From a virus, in IMG/VR virus record IMGVR_UViG_3300037452_000118, positions 62,001 to 126,000 of that record: a DNA stretch of 64,000 bases; one strand, 5' to 3'. Shown piece by piece: positions 39,414 through 47,114 of this stretch; the first letter of the stretch is position 1, and every line of letters starts with the position of its first letter. The notes below the pieces were generated by a model. It had not been told where the DNA came from. It was given only the letters and a program-made list of their open reading frames with translations, and ran no database searches. The position numbers and the translations under genes were made by a program.

Positions 39414-40265
39414 ATGCAGCACCCCTTCGAAGTCCTCCGTCCGGAGTACGAGCGCCTCCTCTCCACCGCGAAGGTGACGCGGCCGCAGGTCGTCTCCCGC
39501 GGCGTTGACGAGATCGAGCGGGTGCTGGCGAGCTACGAGGACACCGGGGCCGTCACCAACATCCCGGCGGCCTGGATCGGCCCGACGGACTGCCGCGAGA
39601 GCGACTGCAATCCCCGGTGCGGCATCGGCCAGGGCGATCCCTACAGCCGGGTTTCGGTGCACGTCCCGGCCGGCCACGGTCCCTTCGCCTCGAAGGCGGC
39701 GGCCGACGAGTTCTATCTGCACTACGATCACATCGATGCGGCCCCCGTCGGCGGCGCGTGGTCGCCCGCTTACGCGGTTTTTTGTTGGGAAGCCTGGAAC
39801 GGCTGGGGCCCGCGCAACCACGGCCGGCTCAGCGGCTATCCGTGGTCATGCACCGACGCCTACGACACGCCGGCCTATGGCGGGCATGGCCTCGGCGGCA
39901 AGTATGTGGCCGACGGCGTGTGGGATCCCGGCAAGCTCGACCCGCAGCCCGGCGCCGTCGCGCTCTACATGGAGCTCGTCCGCCGCCACCCCAGCCTGGC
40001 GATCGCCGGGGCGCCTCCGCTCGTCGCCGTCGCCGCCCCGCCGCTGGTGGTGCCGGCGCCGCCGCCGGTCGGCGTGCACGACGGCGAGGCGCTCCAGGTC
40101 GCGCTGAACAAGCTCGGGGCCGATCCCCAGCTCGCCGTCGACGGTTCCTATGGAAGACTGACAACAAGAGCGGTACGATCTTTCCAAGCGAAAACTGGAA
40201 TCACCGTCGATGGACTGGCCGGTCCAGCAACATGGCAGGCAATTAACAAAGCATTGGTATCATGA
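39414..40265 (+). CDS. Endolysin: lysozyme-like domain plus C-terminal peptidoglycan-binding domain
   Basis: 283 residues. The N-terminal catalytic part (AAWIGPTDCRESDCNPRCG, AGHGPFASKAAADEFYLHY, then GGKYVADGVWDPGKLDPQ) matches a lysozyme-like phage family of Rhizobiales. After a Pro/Ala linker (APPLVVPAPPPV) comes a PG_binding_1 repeat (LQVALNKLGADPQLAVDG, then TTRAVRSFQAKTGITVDG). It has no signal peptide, so it needs a holin. Its stop overlaps the start of the inserted HNH gene (ATGA). Confidence 0.85.
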   Translation: MQHPFEVLRPEYERLLSTAKVTRPQVVSRGVDEIERVLASYEDTGAVTNIPAAWIGPTDCRESDCNPRCGIGQGDPYSRVSVHVPAGHGPFASKAAADEFYLHYDHIDAAPVGGAWSPAYAVFCWEAWNGWGPRNHGRLSGYPWSCTDAYDTPAYGGHGLGGKYVADGVWDPGKLDPQPGAVALYMELVRRHPSLAIAGAPPLVAVAAPPLVVPAPPPVGVHDGEALQVALNKLGADPQLAVDGSYGRLTTRAVRSFQAKTGITVDGLAGPATWQAINKALVS

Positions 40266-40816
40266 CGACCCTCGACCACAGCCGCCTGCTAGCATTATTG
40301 TCTTATGATCCCCAAACCGGCATTTTTATTTGGCGTTGTAATAGGCCGGGAGGGGTAAAGGCCGGCGCACAGGCCGGCTATGTTCATAAGAAACTCGGTT
40401 ATGTTCTCATCGGGATCGACGGAGAGGTTTTCCTAGGTCACAGGTTAGCCAGGTTTTATATGACCGGAAGTTGGCCTCCCGAGGAAACAGATCATCGTGA
40501 TCTAAGAAAATCAAACAATAAATTCGACAATTTGAGAGAGGCGACGAGCCTCCAGAATAAAGGCAACAGGACAACTATATGTTCCAATACTTCAGGTGTT
40601 ACAGGCGTTTCGTTTGTTGCTCGATTGAACCGATGGCACGCCTATATCGGGTGTCCGAGAACTAATTTGGGATGGTTCAAGTCATTCGATGAAGCAGTAG
40701 CCGCCCGTCGGCTTGCCGAAATAAACCGCTATGGCGCCTTTGCTCATACAAAGTCTGTCGATGTAGGCCGCGATCAATGCCAGGCTCGCCGCCTGAACGA
40801 GGGAGAGGGAACATGA
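40262..40816 (+). CDS. HNH homing endonuclease with AP2-like domain
   Basis: 184 residues. HNH core: HRLARFYMTGSWPPEETDHR followed by NNKFDNLREAT. AP2-like end: SGVTGVSFVARLNRWHAYIG then FKSFDEAVAARRLAEINRYG. It is related in design to the gene at 32218. It is stitched between endolysin and holin genes by ATGA overlaps on both sides. Confidence 0.9.
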   Translation: MTTLDHSRLLALLSYDPQTGIFIWRCNRPGGVKAGAQAGYVHKKLGYVLIGIDGEVFLGHRLARFYMTGSWPPEETDHRDLRKSNNKFDNLREATSLQNKGNRTTICSNTSGVTGVSFVARLNRWHAYIGCPRTNLGWFKSFDEAVAARRLAEINRYGAFAHTKSVDVGRDQCQARRLNEGEGT

Positions 40817-41487
40817 AGCGTTTCATCGTCGCAGCCGCGGTCGCCGCGCTGCTGCTCGCCGGCCATGCCGGGGCGCAGTTCGCGGAGGCCCAACCCTCGG
40901 CGACAGCGCCGCCAAACCTGCTCGTCACCACCAACCTTCCCGGCACCGTCGCGGCGCCCGGCGCCAAGCCCGACGGCCCGCTCGGCGCGCTCGCGGTGGC
41001 GCCGCCGCCGGCGCAGTCCGGCGGCATCATCAGCCTCGGCCCGATCTTCGGCAACCCGCAGATCGACCAGGCCGCGCAGGACCTCGTCAACGGGCTCATC
41101 CTCGCGGCGATGTCGTGGCTGTTCTGGCTGCTCAAGAACAAGTTCAACATCGACGTCGACCAGGGCCATCGAGATGCCTATACTGCGGCCGCGCAGCGCC
41201 AGGCGTCGTCGCTCGTCGCCGACGGCATGGTCTCGCTGAGCGGCAAGACGATCAACGTGAACGACAAGGCGATGTATCAGGCCGTTCACGCCCTGCAGAT
41301 GGCCGTGCCCGGGGCGCTCAAGAATTTCGGCATCACCGACCCGGAGAAGATCGCTGACCGCATCAAGGACATGATTCCGCAAGTTCCCGCGATCGCCCCG
41401 GCGGTCGCCGCCGCGCACGCCACTAACGGGAATGGAAACGGGATCGCCACGCTCCCCCCTCAGCCCCCGCAGGAGAAACCGTCATGA
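40813..41487 (+). CDS. LLH-type phage holin with an N-terminal leader
   Basis: 224 residues. The signal-like start MKRFIVAAAVAALLLAGHAG is followed by a Pro/Ala-rich stretch, then a membrane helix (LVNGLILAAMSWLFWLLKNK about 96-115) and an amphipathic region with YTAAAQRQASSLVADG, as in LL-H-family holins. It would form the hole releasing the endolysin. Two hydrophobic segments plus a periplasmic linker are unusual for the family, in which one helix is common. Confidence 0.7.
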   Translation: MKRFIVAAAVAALLLAGHAGAQFAEAQPSATAPPNLLVTTNLPGTVAAPGAKPDGPLGALAVAPPPAQSGGIISLGPIFGNPQIDQAAQDLVNGLILAAMSWLFWLLKNKFNIDVDQGHRDAYTAAAQRQASSLVADGMVSLSGKTINVNDKAMYQAVHALQMAVPGALKNFGITDPEKIADRIKDMIPQVPAIAPAVAAAHATNGNGNGIATLPPQPPQEKPS

Positions 41488-41642
41488 ACCCCGCGCTCGC
41501 CGCCGTCCTCGCCAACAACAAGGCCGACGTCCTGGCCATCGTCCAAAAGATCGGATTGGAAGTGATCATCGAGCTGGCGCCGCACTTCGCCGCCATCTTG
41601 GCCACCGCCCAGGCGGCGGCGCAGCCGAAGCCGCCGGCCTAA
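41484..41642 (+). CDS. 52-residue hydrophobic peptide after the holin gene
   Basis: ATG 41484 overlaps the holin stop (ATGA). The product (MNPALAAVLANNKADVLAIV..., IELAPHFAAILATAQ) is one or two amphipathic to hydrophobic helices. Coupling to the holin suggests a holin partner. The function is unknown. Confidence 0.55.
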   Translation: MNPALAAVLANNKADVLAIVQKIGLEVIIELAPHFAAILATAQAAAQPKPPA

Positions 41643-41767
41643 GAGTTGGTGCCGAAATATCACACCAATCAGGAAAGTGGCGGCGCGCCCTCCTGGACCT
41701 AGTGACTCCCCCCTCGGCCCGCGCCACCATGCACGGGTAAATTCATCCATCGTCAGGGGACACCACA

Positions 41768-42580
41768 ATGCGCAAACTTCTCCTCGCCTCAACCGTGCTC
41801 GCCGCGATCGCGGCTGGCCCGGCCCTCGCCGCCGACATGCCGCTGAAAGCTCCGCCGCCGGTGGCCGCGCCGTCCGGCTCCGGCTGGTACGCCGGCATCT
41901 TCACCGAGGCCGACGTCGCCCAGTCGAAGGTTAGCGGCAACAACCTCTTCGCCTCGAGCCTCGTCACCGGCGACCTCACCGCCACCGGCGGCTCGATCGG
42001 CGGCGCCTTCGGCTACATGGGCTATACCGCGAGCTACTGGTACCGCCTGCAAGCCACCGGGGCATGGTCGAACATCTCCGGCACCAACAGCGTCGCGTCG
42101 ACCGCCACGACCTCGGCGTCGTCCGCCTCCGTCGCGAGCCGGTGGGCCGCGACCTTCGAGGCCGACGTCGGCATCGAGTTCCTGCAGGCGCTCTACTCCA
42201 GGCTGCCGACGCTCCCGGCCATCAGCTTCCCGACGTTCGCCCCGATCACCCCTCCGAATACCCTCGGCGTGCCGCGCCAGTACGTCGGCGGCGGGCTGAA
42301 GGTGGCCGGCCTGTCCGGGAACTTCGGCAACGCGAACGGCCAATCGGTCGGCCTCTACCCGTTCATCTCGAGCGGCTTCATCTGGCAGACGGTCAACTCG
42401 GCCGGCAAGTCCGACGGCGGCTCCCTCGACGCCTCCGCCGGGGTCGCGTTCCCGGTCAAAGGCTTCCAGTTCAACAACGTCTTCGCGACCAACGGGCTGC
42501 CGATCACCACCAACGCCGGGATCAACCTCGGCACCCAGTATTGGACCCGGCTGACCTACAACTTCCGGGTCGGCCAGTAA
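41768..42580 (+). CDS. Outer-membrane beta-barrel protein, Omp25/31-like
   Basis: 270 residues. The leader (KLLLASTVLAAIAAGPALAA, then DMPLKAPPP) is the signature start of Rhizobiales outer-membrane proteins. The mature part alternates strands (GWYAGIFTEADVAQ, GGSIGGAFGYMGYTASYWYR, FISSGFIWQTV, TRLTYNFRVGQ), as in 8-stranded barrels. It has its own AGGGG ribosome site after a 125-base gap and a strong hairpin after it. Known phage-encoded outer-membrane proteins alter receptors or exclude superinfection; that role here is inference. It could also be a captured host gene. Confidence 0.78.
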   Translation: MRKLLLASTVLAAIAAGPALAADMPLKAPPPVAAPSGSGWYAGIFTEADVAQSKVSGNNLFASSLVTGDLTATGGSIGGAFGYMGYTASYWYRLQATGAWSNISGTNSVASTATTSASSASVASRWAATFEADVGIEFLQALYSRLPTLPAISFPTFAPITPPNTLGVPRQYVGGGLKVAGLSGNFGNANGQSVGLYPFISSGFIWQTVNSAGKSDGGSLDASAGVAFPVKGFQFNNVFATNGLPITTNAGINLGTQYWTRLTYNFRVGQ

Positions 42581-42629
42581 GCCGACGCGGGGGGTGGACA
42601 TTCGCCCCGAAGCATCTTTTTATTGACCG

Positions 42630-42659
42630 GGCCGCCGCGGAGGATTCCCCGCGGCGGCC
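42630..42659 (+). terminator. Strong hairpin after the outer-membrane protein gene
   Basis: GGCCGCCGCGG (42630-42640) pairs perfectly with CCGCGGCGGCC (42649-42659) around an 8-base loop. It is followed by TTC, not a full T run, so it may end transcription imperfectly or protect the mRNA end. Confidence 0.6.
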
Positions 42660-42688
42660 TTCAAAACGAGGAGAGAGGGGTAAATCAG

Positions 42689-43195
42689 ATGGCCGAGTTT
42701 TCAGACCGCGCCAGGAACATCCAAGACGCAGCGGAGAACATGCTGCAGGCAGTGAGGGCCCAGGTCGGTCCCCTGCTCGCCGAGCTCGACGATGCCGACC
42801 TCAAGTTCGAGGAGCAGGCCAACCTGATCGCGTCGCTGCAAGAAACGGTGAGGATGCAGCAGGCGGAGATAGAGCGCATCTCGACCGACCTCCAGGACAA
42901 GGTCGACCGACGGGACGACGAGATCACCGCCCTGCGCAGCAGGGCCGGCGAGAAGGACAAGAACTTCAGCATCCTCTCCCGCGCGGTCGGCGACATGATG
43001 ACCTCCGCCAAACGCCTCGCCGCGGTCGGCGCGCACGCCTTCAACATCATCAACCGCGACGCCGTGGGCGACAGGATCGTCACGCAGCTCCGCAGCCACC
43101 CGCAGCGGCCGCTGCGGCCGCAGGAGGCGCCGTCCGGCGATGACGGGCGCGTCGACGACGATCCCTACGCCCCGCGCCAGCGGGCGGCGAGATGA
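42689..43195 (+). CDS. Coiled-coil hypothetical protein
   Basis: 168 residues. Long heptad-rich helix (ASLQETVRMQQAEIERISTD, then LQDKVDRRDDEITALRSRAG, about 48-88), without a membrane segment; the C-terminal 30 residues are disordered, Arg/Pro/Asp-rich. The function is unknown. Confidence 0.7.
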   Translation: MAEFSDRARNIQDAAENMLQAVRAQVGPLLAELDDADLKFEEQANLIASLQETVRMQQAEIERISTDLQDKVDRRDDEITALRSRAGEKDKNFSILSRAVGDMMTSAKRLAAVGAHAFNIINRDAVGDRIVTQLRSHPQRPLRPQEAPSGDDGRVDDDPYAPRQRAAR

Positions 43196-43304
43196 CCGAC
43201 GCCGGTGGCGGCCAAGGGGCGGTCCTTGGCCGGCGCACAATTTCGACGATCGTGATATAAACCCGGCCTTCGATTCATCGAATCGGCGAGGGGGCCGTGG
43301 ACCC

Positions 43305-43583
43305 GTGAATTTCAGCATCGTCCTCGCGATCTTGATGTTCTTGACGCCCCCGGCGCAGGCCTACCAGCGGCTCCTGTGGTCCTGGGAGCCGCAGCCGCGG
43401 CACCATCGTCCCCATCCCCCCGTCGCCGACGACAAGGCGGCGGGCAACGCGGACTGCGTCAAGATAAAGGAGGCCATCGGGATCCTGAGCAAGCCGAACC
43501 GCGACGCCGCCCTGAAGGGCTTGACGGCGGCGCAGCGAGGAGTCGTCGCCCGCTGCATGGGATGGCCGACCGATGAGCCTTGA
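43305..43583 (+). CDS. Small exported protein
   Basis: 92 residues from GTG 43305. Signal peptide MNFSIVLAILMFLTPPAQA (first residue from GTG), then a His/Pro-rich segment (PQPRHHRPHPPV) and a helical domain with two cysteines. It overlaps the next gene by 11 bases. There is no lipobox, so it is not a typical outer-membrane spanin. Confidence 0.65.
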   Translation: MNFSIVLAILMFLTPPAQAYQRLLWSWEPQPRHHRPHPPVADDKAAGNADCVKIKEAIGILSKPNRDAALKGLTAAQRGVVARCMGWPTDEP

Positions 43584-43902
43584 GTCTGCGGCCAAGGCTC
43601 CGACGAACGGCGGCGGCATACACGTCAGCATCGCCACGATAGTCGTCATCGCCAGCGCCCTCCTGAACATCGCCACGATGGGGATAGCCCTGTCGTCGGG
43701 GTACGTCAGCTCGAGGACGAAGCTAGAAACGTCCCAAGAGAACATGAGCGCCCGCCTCACCGAGATACAGAACAGGCTGGACGCCCAGAACTCGACGGTC
43801 AACAGCCTTCAGTCGGAGCTGGCCGGGATCAACACGAGCATGGACTTCATCAAGCAAGGCCTCGCCAGGCTGGAGTTGTCGGTCTCGTCGACGAAGCGGT
43901 AG
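43573..43902 (+). CDS. Membrane-anchored coiled-coil protein, inner-spanin-like
   Basis: 109 residues. One N-terminal membrane helix (IATIVVIASALLNIATMGIA) followed by a periplasm-length coiled coil (ENMSARLTEIQNRLDAQNST, then VNSLQSELAGINTSMDFIKQ). This layout fits an inner-membrane spanin, though no lipoprotein partner is obvious. Confidence 0.6.
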   Translation: MSLESAAKAPTNGGGIHVSIATIVVIASALLNIATMGIALSSGYVSSRTKLETSQENMSARLTEIQNRLDAQNSTVNSLQSELAGINTSMDFIKQGLARLELSVSSTKR

Positions 43903-43912
43903 GAGAAGGGAA

Positions 43913-44380
43913 ATGGACGCAACCTACGTTCCCATAATCGTGTCTGGAACCGTGATCGTGGTGACGACGATCATCGCCGTGGCGTTGCTCCGCTTCTTCA
44001 ACAACAGGGAGAACGCGCGGTTGCGGGAGAAGATCGGCATCCTGAGCCTCCCGGTGCAGCAGATGAGCGCCGCATTTCAGATTTCGCTGGTCAGGCAACT
44101 GACCCATTTCCACACGCCCAGATTGGACGCGCTGCTGGCCAAGCTGGGGCCGCCGTTCACGCTGACGGAAAGCGAACAGGGCGAACTGATCGCGGCGCTG
44201 AAGGAGCGCGAGGCGGACATGGGCGCGCTCATCGACGACAGCGAGCGCGAGGCGGCCAAGATGCTGCCGGCCGTCATGCGGCGGGTGGCCGTCGAGATGG
44301 GGCAATCGATGGAGATGTTCGACCTGATCCTCGTTGCTGTCCCAAAGGCTTCCGACGCGATCAGCGGAAAGGCCAGTTAG
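43913..44380 (+). CDS. Membrane protein of the lysis region
   Basis: 155 residues. N-terminal membrane helix (VPIIVSGTVIVVTTIIAVAL) then a cytoplasm- or periplasm-facing helical domain rich in Glu/Arg. It lies 10 bases after the previous gene. The family is not recognised. Confidence 0.65.
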   Translation: MDATYVPIIVSGTVIVVTTIIAVALLRFFNNRENARLREKIGILSLPVQQMSAAFQISLVRQLTHFHTPRLDALLAKLGPPFTLTESEQGELIAALKEREADMGALIDDSEREAAKMLPAVMRRVAVEMGQSMEMFDLILVAVPKASDAISGKAS

Positions 44381-44395
44381 TGGCTATGGTGGCTA

Positions 44396-44593
44396 ATGGC
44401 CGATCCTCTAAAATTCTATTGGCCGCAGCCGCTGACCTGCCCGAAATGCAGAAAGGACACGGTCAGGCTTTCCTACATCGAAGCTGACAATGGCCAAGCG
44501 ATTCTCAACTATGCGTGCCCGACGTGCGACATGGTGAAGGCGGCGGTGATCGACATCACGCCGCCTGAGCGGCCCGAAAGGCAGGGAGGATAG
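44396..44593 (+). CDS. Small zinc-ribbon protein
   Basis: 65 residues with two CxxC knuckles (CPKC about 15-18 and CPTC about 41-44) around a short beta hairpin, a classic zinc ribbon. It could bind nucleic acid or an RNA polymerase part. It sits oddly among membrane proteins. Confidence 0.7.
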   Translation: MADPLKFYWPQPLTCPKCRKDTVRLSYIEADNGQAILNYACPTCDMVKAAVIDITPPERPERQGG

Positions 44594-44596
44594 ATC

Positions 44597-44989
44597 ATGG
44601 GTCAACTGACGGCGTTGATATGGGGGAGCGGGCTGCGGAAGACGCTCACGTCTTTCGTCGCGTTCGTCGCGGCGGCGGCGGGGGCCGTCACCGCGGTCCC
44701 TCCGGCCTGGTCTTCGATGGGGCTGCCGGAGGTCGCGTTCAAGACCTACGTGATGGCCGCCATCCAGGCGAAGATCGACCCGATGCTGCAGACGGAGTCG
44801 AAACTGCTGGTCGCCCAGGCGCAGCAGCAGCAGACTTTGAACCAGATCCTCCTGTCGCAGCTTCAGTCGTCGCTGTACTCCGCCCAGCACGACATGCAGG
44901 TGGCGCCGAGCGACACCGTGAGGCAGCGCATCGACGACCTGCAGAGGCAGATCCAGGCCTTGCAGACCCAGACGGGGAGCTCGCGCTAG
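44597..44989 (+). CDS. Membrane-anchored coiled-coil protein
   Basis: 130 residues. One membrane helix (TLTSFVAFVAAAAGAVTAVP) then a Gln-rich coiled coil (ESKLLVAQAQQQQTLNQILL, SLYSAQHDMQ, IDDLQRQIQALQTQ). The third protein of this layout in 2 kb. It ends 8 bases before the target duplication of the second IS1595 element. Confidence 0.65.
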   Translation: MGQLTALIWGSGLRKTLTSFVAFVAAAAGAVTAVPPAWSSMGLPEVAFKTYVMAAIQAKIDPMLQTESKLLVAQAQQQQTLNQILLSQLQSSLYSAQHDMQVAPSDTVRQRIDDLQRQIQALQTQTGSSR

Positions 44990-44997
44990 GGCGGTAC

Positions 44998-45005
44998 TTT
45001 AGTAT
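44998..45005. repeat. Target-site duplication, left copy (TTTAGTAT)
   Basis: Identical to 47073-47080; together they bracket the element. Confidence 0.92.
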
Positions 45006-45079
45006 GGGAATTATACGCTTTACTCCCGTAGGGCCGATTGAGGGGCAAAACCATGAATAAGTTCCCTACAACCGACGAT

Positions 45080-45523
45080 TCAGCGGTAAGGGCCGTGGCC
45101 CCGGATGCCCACTACGCTATGCCGGGGCGAGCGGATATTCGGCTTCCGTTTCTTGAGTTTTGTTGGCTTGTACTTCGGCCGCTTAGAGTAATTCTTGAAT
45201 TGAAGCGACGACTGAATCGGGGGGAACTGATACTCTCCCGGCTCAAAAGTGCCACCCCGGTCGAATCCGATGATCTCGCCACGTACTGCGTCCGGAGTTT
45301 GGAAGCGGACCCATTGTTCTTTCTTGGTCTTTTTATCCTTATATTTCAGATAGGTTCGCGTAATGTGAACCTTCGCAGCTACAACGCCTTCCATTTCACA
45401 AAAGGCGCGTGCGGCGGCGCACCCGTTCGGATTTTTGTTGTCCCCTCTTTTGACATTCTGAGGCGAGATCGTGACTTTGAGTTTTTTGGTCGCGTCAACT
45501 ACTGGAATGCCGTCGATTTTCAT
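45080..45523 (-). CDS. IS1595 cargo protein 3, hypothetical
   Basis: 147 residues. It reads as a folded basic domain (IDGIPVVDATKKLKVTISPQ, CAAARAFCEMEGVVAAKVHI, RTYLK, then FDRGGTFEPGEYQFPPI), ending in a very basic disordered tail (KRPKYKPTKLKKRKPN). The tail suggests nucleic-acid contact. It overlaps the upstream 44-residue gene by 29 bases. The family has no function known to me. Confidence 0.7.
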   Translation of the reverse strand: MKIDGIPVVDATKKLKVTISPQNVKRGDNKNPNGCAAARAFCEMEGVVAAKVHITRTYLKYKDKKTKKEQWVRFQTPDAVRGEIIGFDRGGTFEPGEYQFPPIQSSLQFKNYSKRPKYKPTKLKKRKPNIRSPRHSVVGIRGHGPYR

Positions 45524-45629
45524 GGCGTTGTCCTTTCCGTCTTCTTCGTAGAGCAGGCTTGCTCCTTGGCTTTGGCCGGTAGGCCAAAACCACCTTCACC
45601 ATCGCGTCGAACGCCTTGGGCGTTTTCAC
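45495..45629 (-). CDS. IS1595 cargo protein 2, 44-residue basic peptide
   Basis: GTG 45629 overlaps the upstream stop as GTGA. The product reads KTPKAFDAMVKVVLAYRPKP followed by a run of Lys/Arg. It is accepted because of translational coupling on both sides and the conserved-looking first half. The function is unknown. Confidence 0.6.
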   Translation of the reverse strand: MKTPKAFDAMVKVVLAYRPKPRSKPALRRRRKGQRHENRRHSSS

Positions 45630-46072
45630 GCGACGGTCTTTTCGGTCTTCGGCCACGTCCGCGCTCCCGCCTCACTGGGAACTGCATAGCCTTCATTCGT
45701 CCACAGGTTCCGCTCCGGTTCTCCGGTACAGACTGCAAACGTCTCATTATCAATTTCCAGCGTAAAAGGATGCCGGGCTTTGCCGTCTGGTCCCACCGTC
45801 TGGTAAACGTCTCCGGGCTTGAGGTCGCGGTATTCTATGAGGACTTCGTTGCCGTCCCGGACGACGCGCGCTACGAGGCGCCTATCATCTGGAGTCGGTT
45901 TCCAAAGATCAGCCACCTCCTCCGGCGAAAACCCTTCCAGAGAGAACGGGCGCCCTTCCAGCGTAGTATCGAACAATCGCGGCAGCTTTACCGTTACCGC
46001 CTGTCTCGACGGCCATATCGAGAAAGCCGCGATAGCCGCACCAAAAAATCCAAGCAAATGTCGTCTGTTCAT
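45626..46072 (-). CDS. IS1595 cargo protein 1, exported (Tat-like leader)
   Basis: 148 residues. Start MNRRHLLGFFGAAIAAFSIW has a twin arginine and a hydrophobic stretch. The mature domain contains RVVRDGNEVLIEYRDLKPGD and VYQTVGPDGKARHPFTLEID, a beta-rich fold. It begins 9 bases after the transposase stop, in one transcript with it. An exported passenger in an insertion sequence is unusual. Confidence 0.7.
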   Translation of the reverse strand: MNRRHLLGFFGAAIAAFSIWPSRQAVTVKLPRLFDTTLEGRPFSLEGFSPEEVADLWKPTPDDRRLVARVVRDGNEVLIEYRDLKPGDVYQTVGPDGKARHPFTLEIDNETFAVCTGEPERNLWTNEGYAVPSEAGARTWPKTEKTVA

Positions 46073-46081
46073 TTAGTCCTC

Positions 46082-47005
46082 CTATGCGATCAGATTTGCG
46101 TAAGTCAGCCGCTTGCCCTTGGTCGCGCCGATCAGGCTTCGCAGCCGCGTCATCGTGTGATTGGCGACGTTGCCCTCGTTGAGCCGGAACGCGAACTCAT
46201 CGACGTAGCGGGCAAGGTGTTTTTTGCTCGCATGGTGATACACGCCCATGAGGCCGCGTTTGAGGACCGCGAAAACGGACTCGATGGAATTGGTGGTCAC
46301 CCCGTCGCGGACGTATTCGCCAGCCGAGTGATTGATGGTCGCGTGATCGAAGAACAAGCCGCCGATGTCCCGGTAAGCGCCGTGCTCGTCGGTGTGCAGC
46401 ATCGTCCCGACTTCGACCGCCTGCACGATCTCGTCAACGATGGTGCCCGCTTCCGTGTCCGGGATGACCTTGGCTTTCGTCCGGCCGCCCTTGCCGCGTT
46501 CCTTCATGCCGAGCACGGCCGTCTTGCCGACCGGGCCGCGCCCCATCCGCAGCTTGTCGCTTTCGTGCTTGTTCGATTCTAGGCCGCCGACGTAGGTCTC
46601 GTCGATCTCGACGATGCCTTGCAGCTTGGTCAGGTCGCCGCCGCAGGCTTCCCGGATGCGGTGAAGCATGAACCAAGCCGACGCCTGCCGGACGCCGATC
46701 TCCTTCGCCAGTTGCAGGCTAGAGATGCCCTTGCGGGCCGTCAGGAGCAGGTACATGGCGTAAAGCCACTTATGGAGCGGAATATGGCTCCGCTCGAAGA
46801 TCGTGCCGGTGCGCACCGTAAAGTCCTCCTGGCACTGGTTGCAGCGGTAAAAGCCGCCCTTCCGCGTCGTGATCCGCTCGCCCAGGCCGCAAACCGGGCA
46901 TGTCGGGCCGGACGGCCAAAGCTGGCCTTCAAGGTACGTCCGGGCCGCTTCCTGGTCCGGGAACATGGCGAACAACTGGAACGTCGAAATGGTGGATTTG
47001 CTCAT
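46082..47005 (-). CDS. IS1595-family transposase (second element)
   Basis: 307 residues. Zinc ribbon with C36/C39 and C55/C58; catalytic D135 (EIDETYVGG), D206 (HTDEHG) and the N239/E242 motif (TTNSIESVF). A GAGGA ribosome site precedes ATG 47005. It belongs to the same family as, but is clearly different in sequence from, the trans-acting candidate at 2156-3097. Confidence 0.95.
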   Translation of the reverse strand: MSKSTISTFQLFAMFPDQEAARTYLEGQLWPSGPTCPVCGLGERITTRKGGFYRCNQCQEDFTVRTGTIFERSHIPLHKWLYAMYLLLTARKGISSLQLAKEIGVRQASAWFMLHRIREACGGDLTKLQGIVEIDETYVGGLESNKHESDKLRMGRGPVGKTAVLGMKERGKGGRTKAKVIPDTEAGTIVDEIVQAVEVGTMLHTDEHGAYRDIGGLFFDHATINHSAGEYVRDGVTTNSIESVFAVLKRGLMGVYHHASKKHLARYVDEFAFRLNEGNVANHTMTRLRSLIGATKGKRLTYANLIA

Positions 47006-47030
47006 GGCTCAGTCCTCAATCTACCCCCGA

Positions 47031-47059
47031 ACTATAGCCCAAAACGCCAAGGGCGTAAA
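47031..47059 (-). promoter_or_regulatory. Promoter of the second IS1595 transposase, -35 in the terminal repeat
   Basis: On the minus strand TTTACG (47054-47059, overlapping the repeat) and TATAGT (47031-47036) are separated by 17 bases. They lie 26 bases upstream of the transposase start. Confidence 0.5.
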
Positions 47060-47072
47060 GCGTATAATTCCC

Positions 47073-47080
47073 TTTAGTAT
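47073..47080. repeat. Target-site duplication, right copy (TTTAGTAT)
   Basis: Identical to 44998-45005. Confidence 0.92.
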
Positions 47081-47114
47081 CGGGCCGCCCGCCGACGTCC
47101 AGACCATCGGATGA

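Larger units (their letters stand above)
45006..47072 (-). mobile_element. Complete IS1595-family element with three cargo genes
   Basis: 2067 bp. Terminal repeats are perfect over 18 bp: GGGAATTATACGCTTTAC at 45006-45023 and its reverse complement at 47055-47072. An 8-bp target duplication TTTAGTAT flanks it (44998-45005 and 47073-47080), the size known for this family. All four genes are on the minus strand with the transposase first. Intact ends and duplication indicate a recent insertion into the gap after 44989. Confidence 0.95.

Noticed and set aside
45038-46582. Plus-strand open frame of 514 codons across the insertion element
   Set aside because: Antisense to transposase and cargo genes whose motifs and overlaps are clear.
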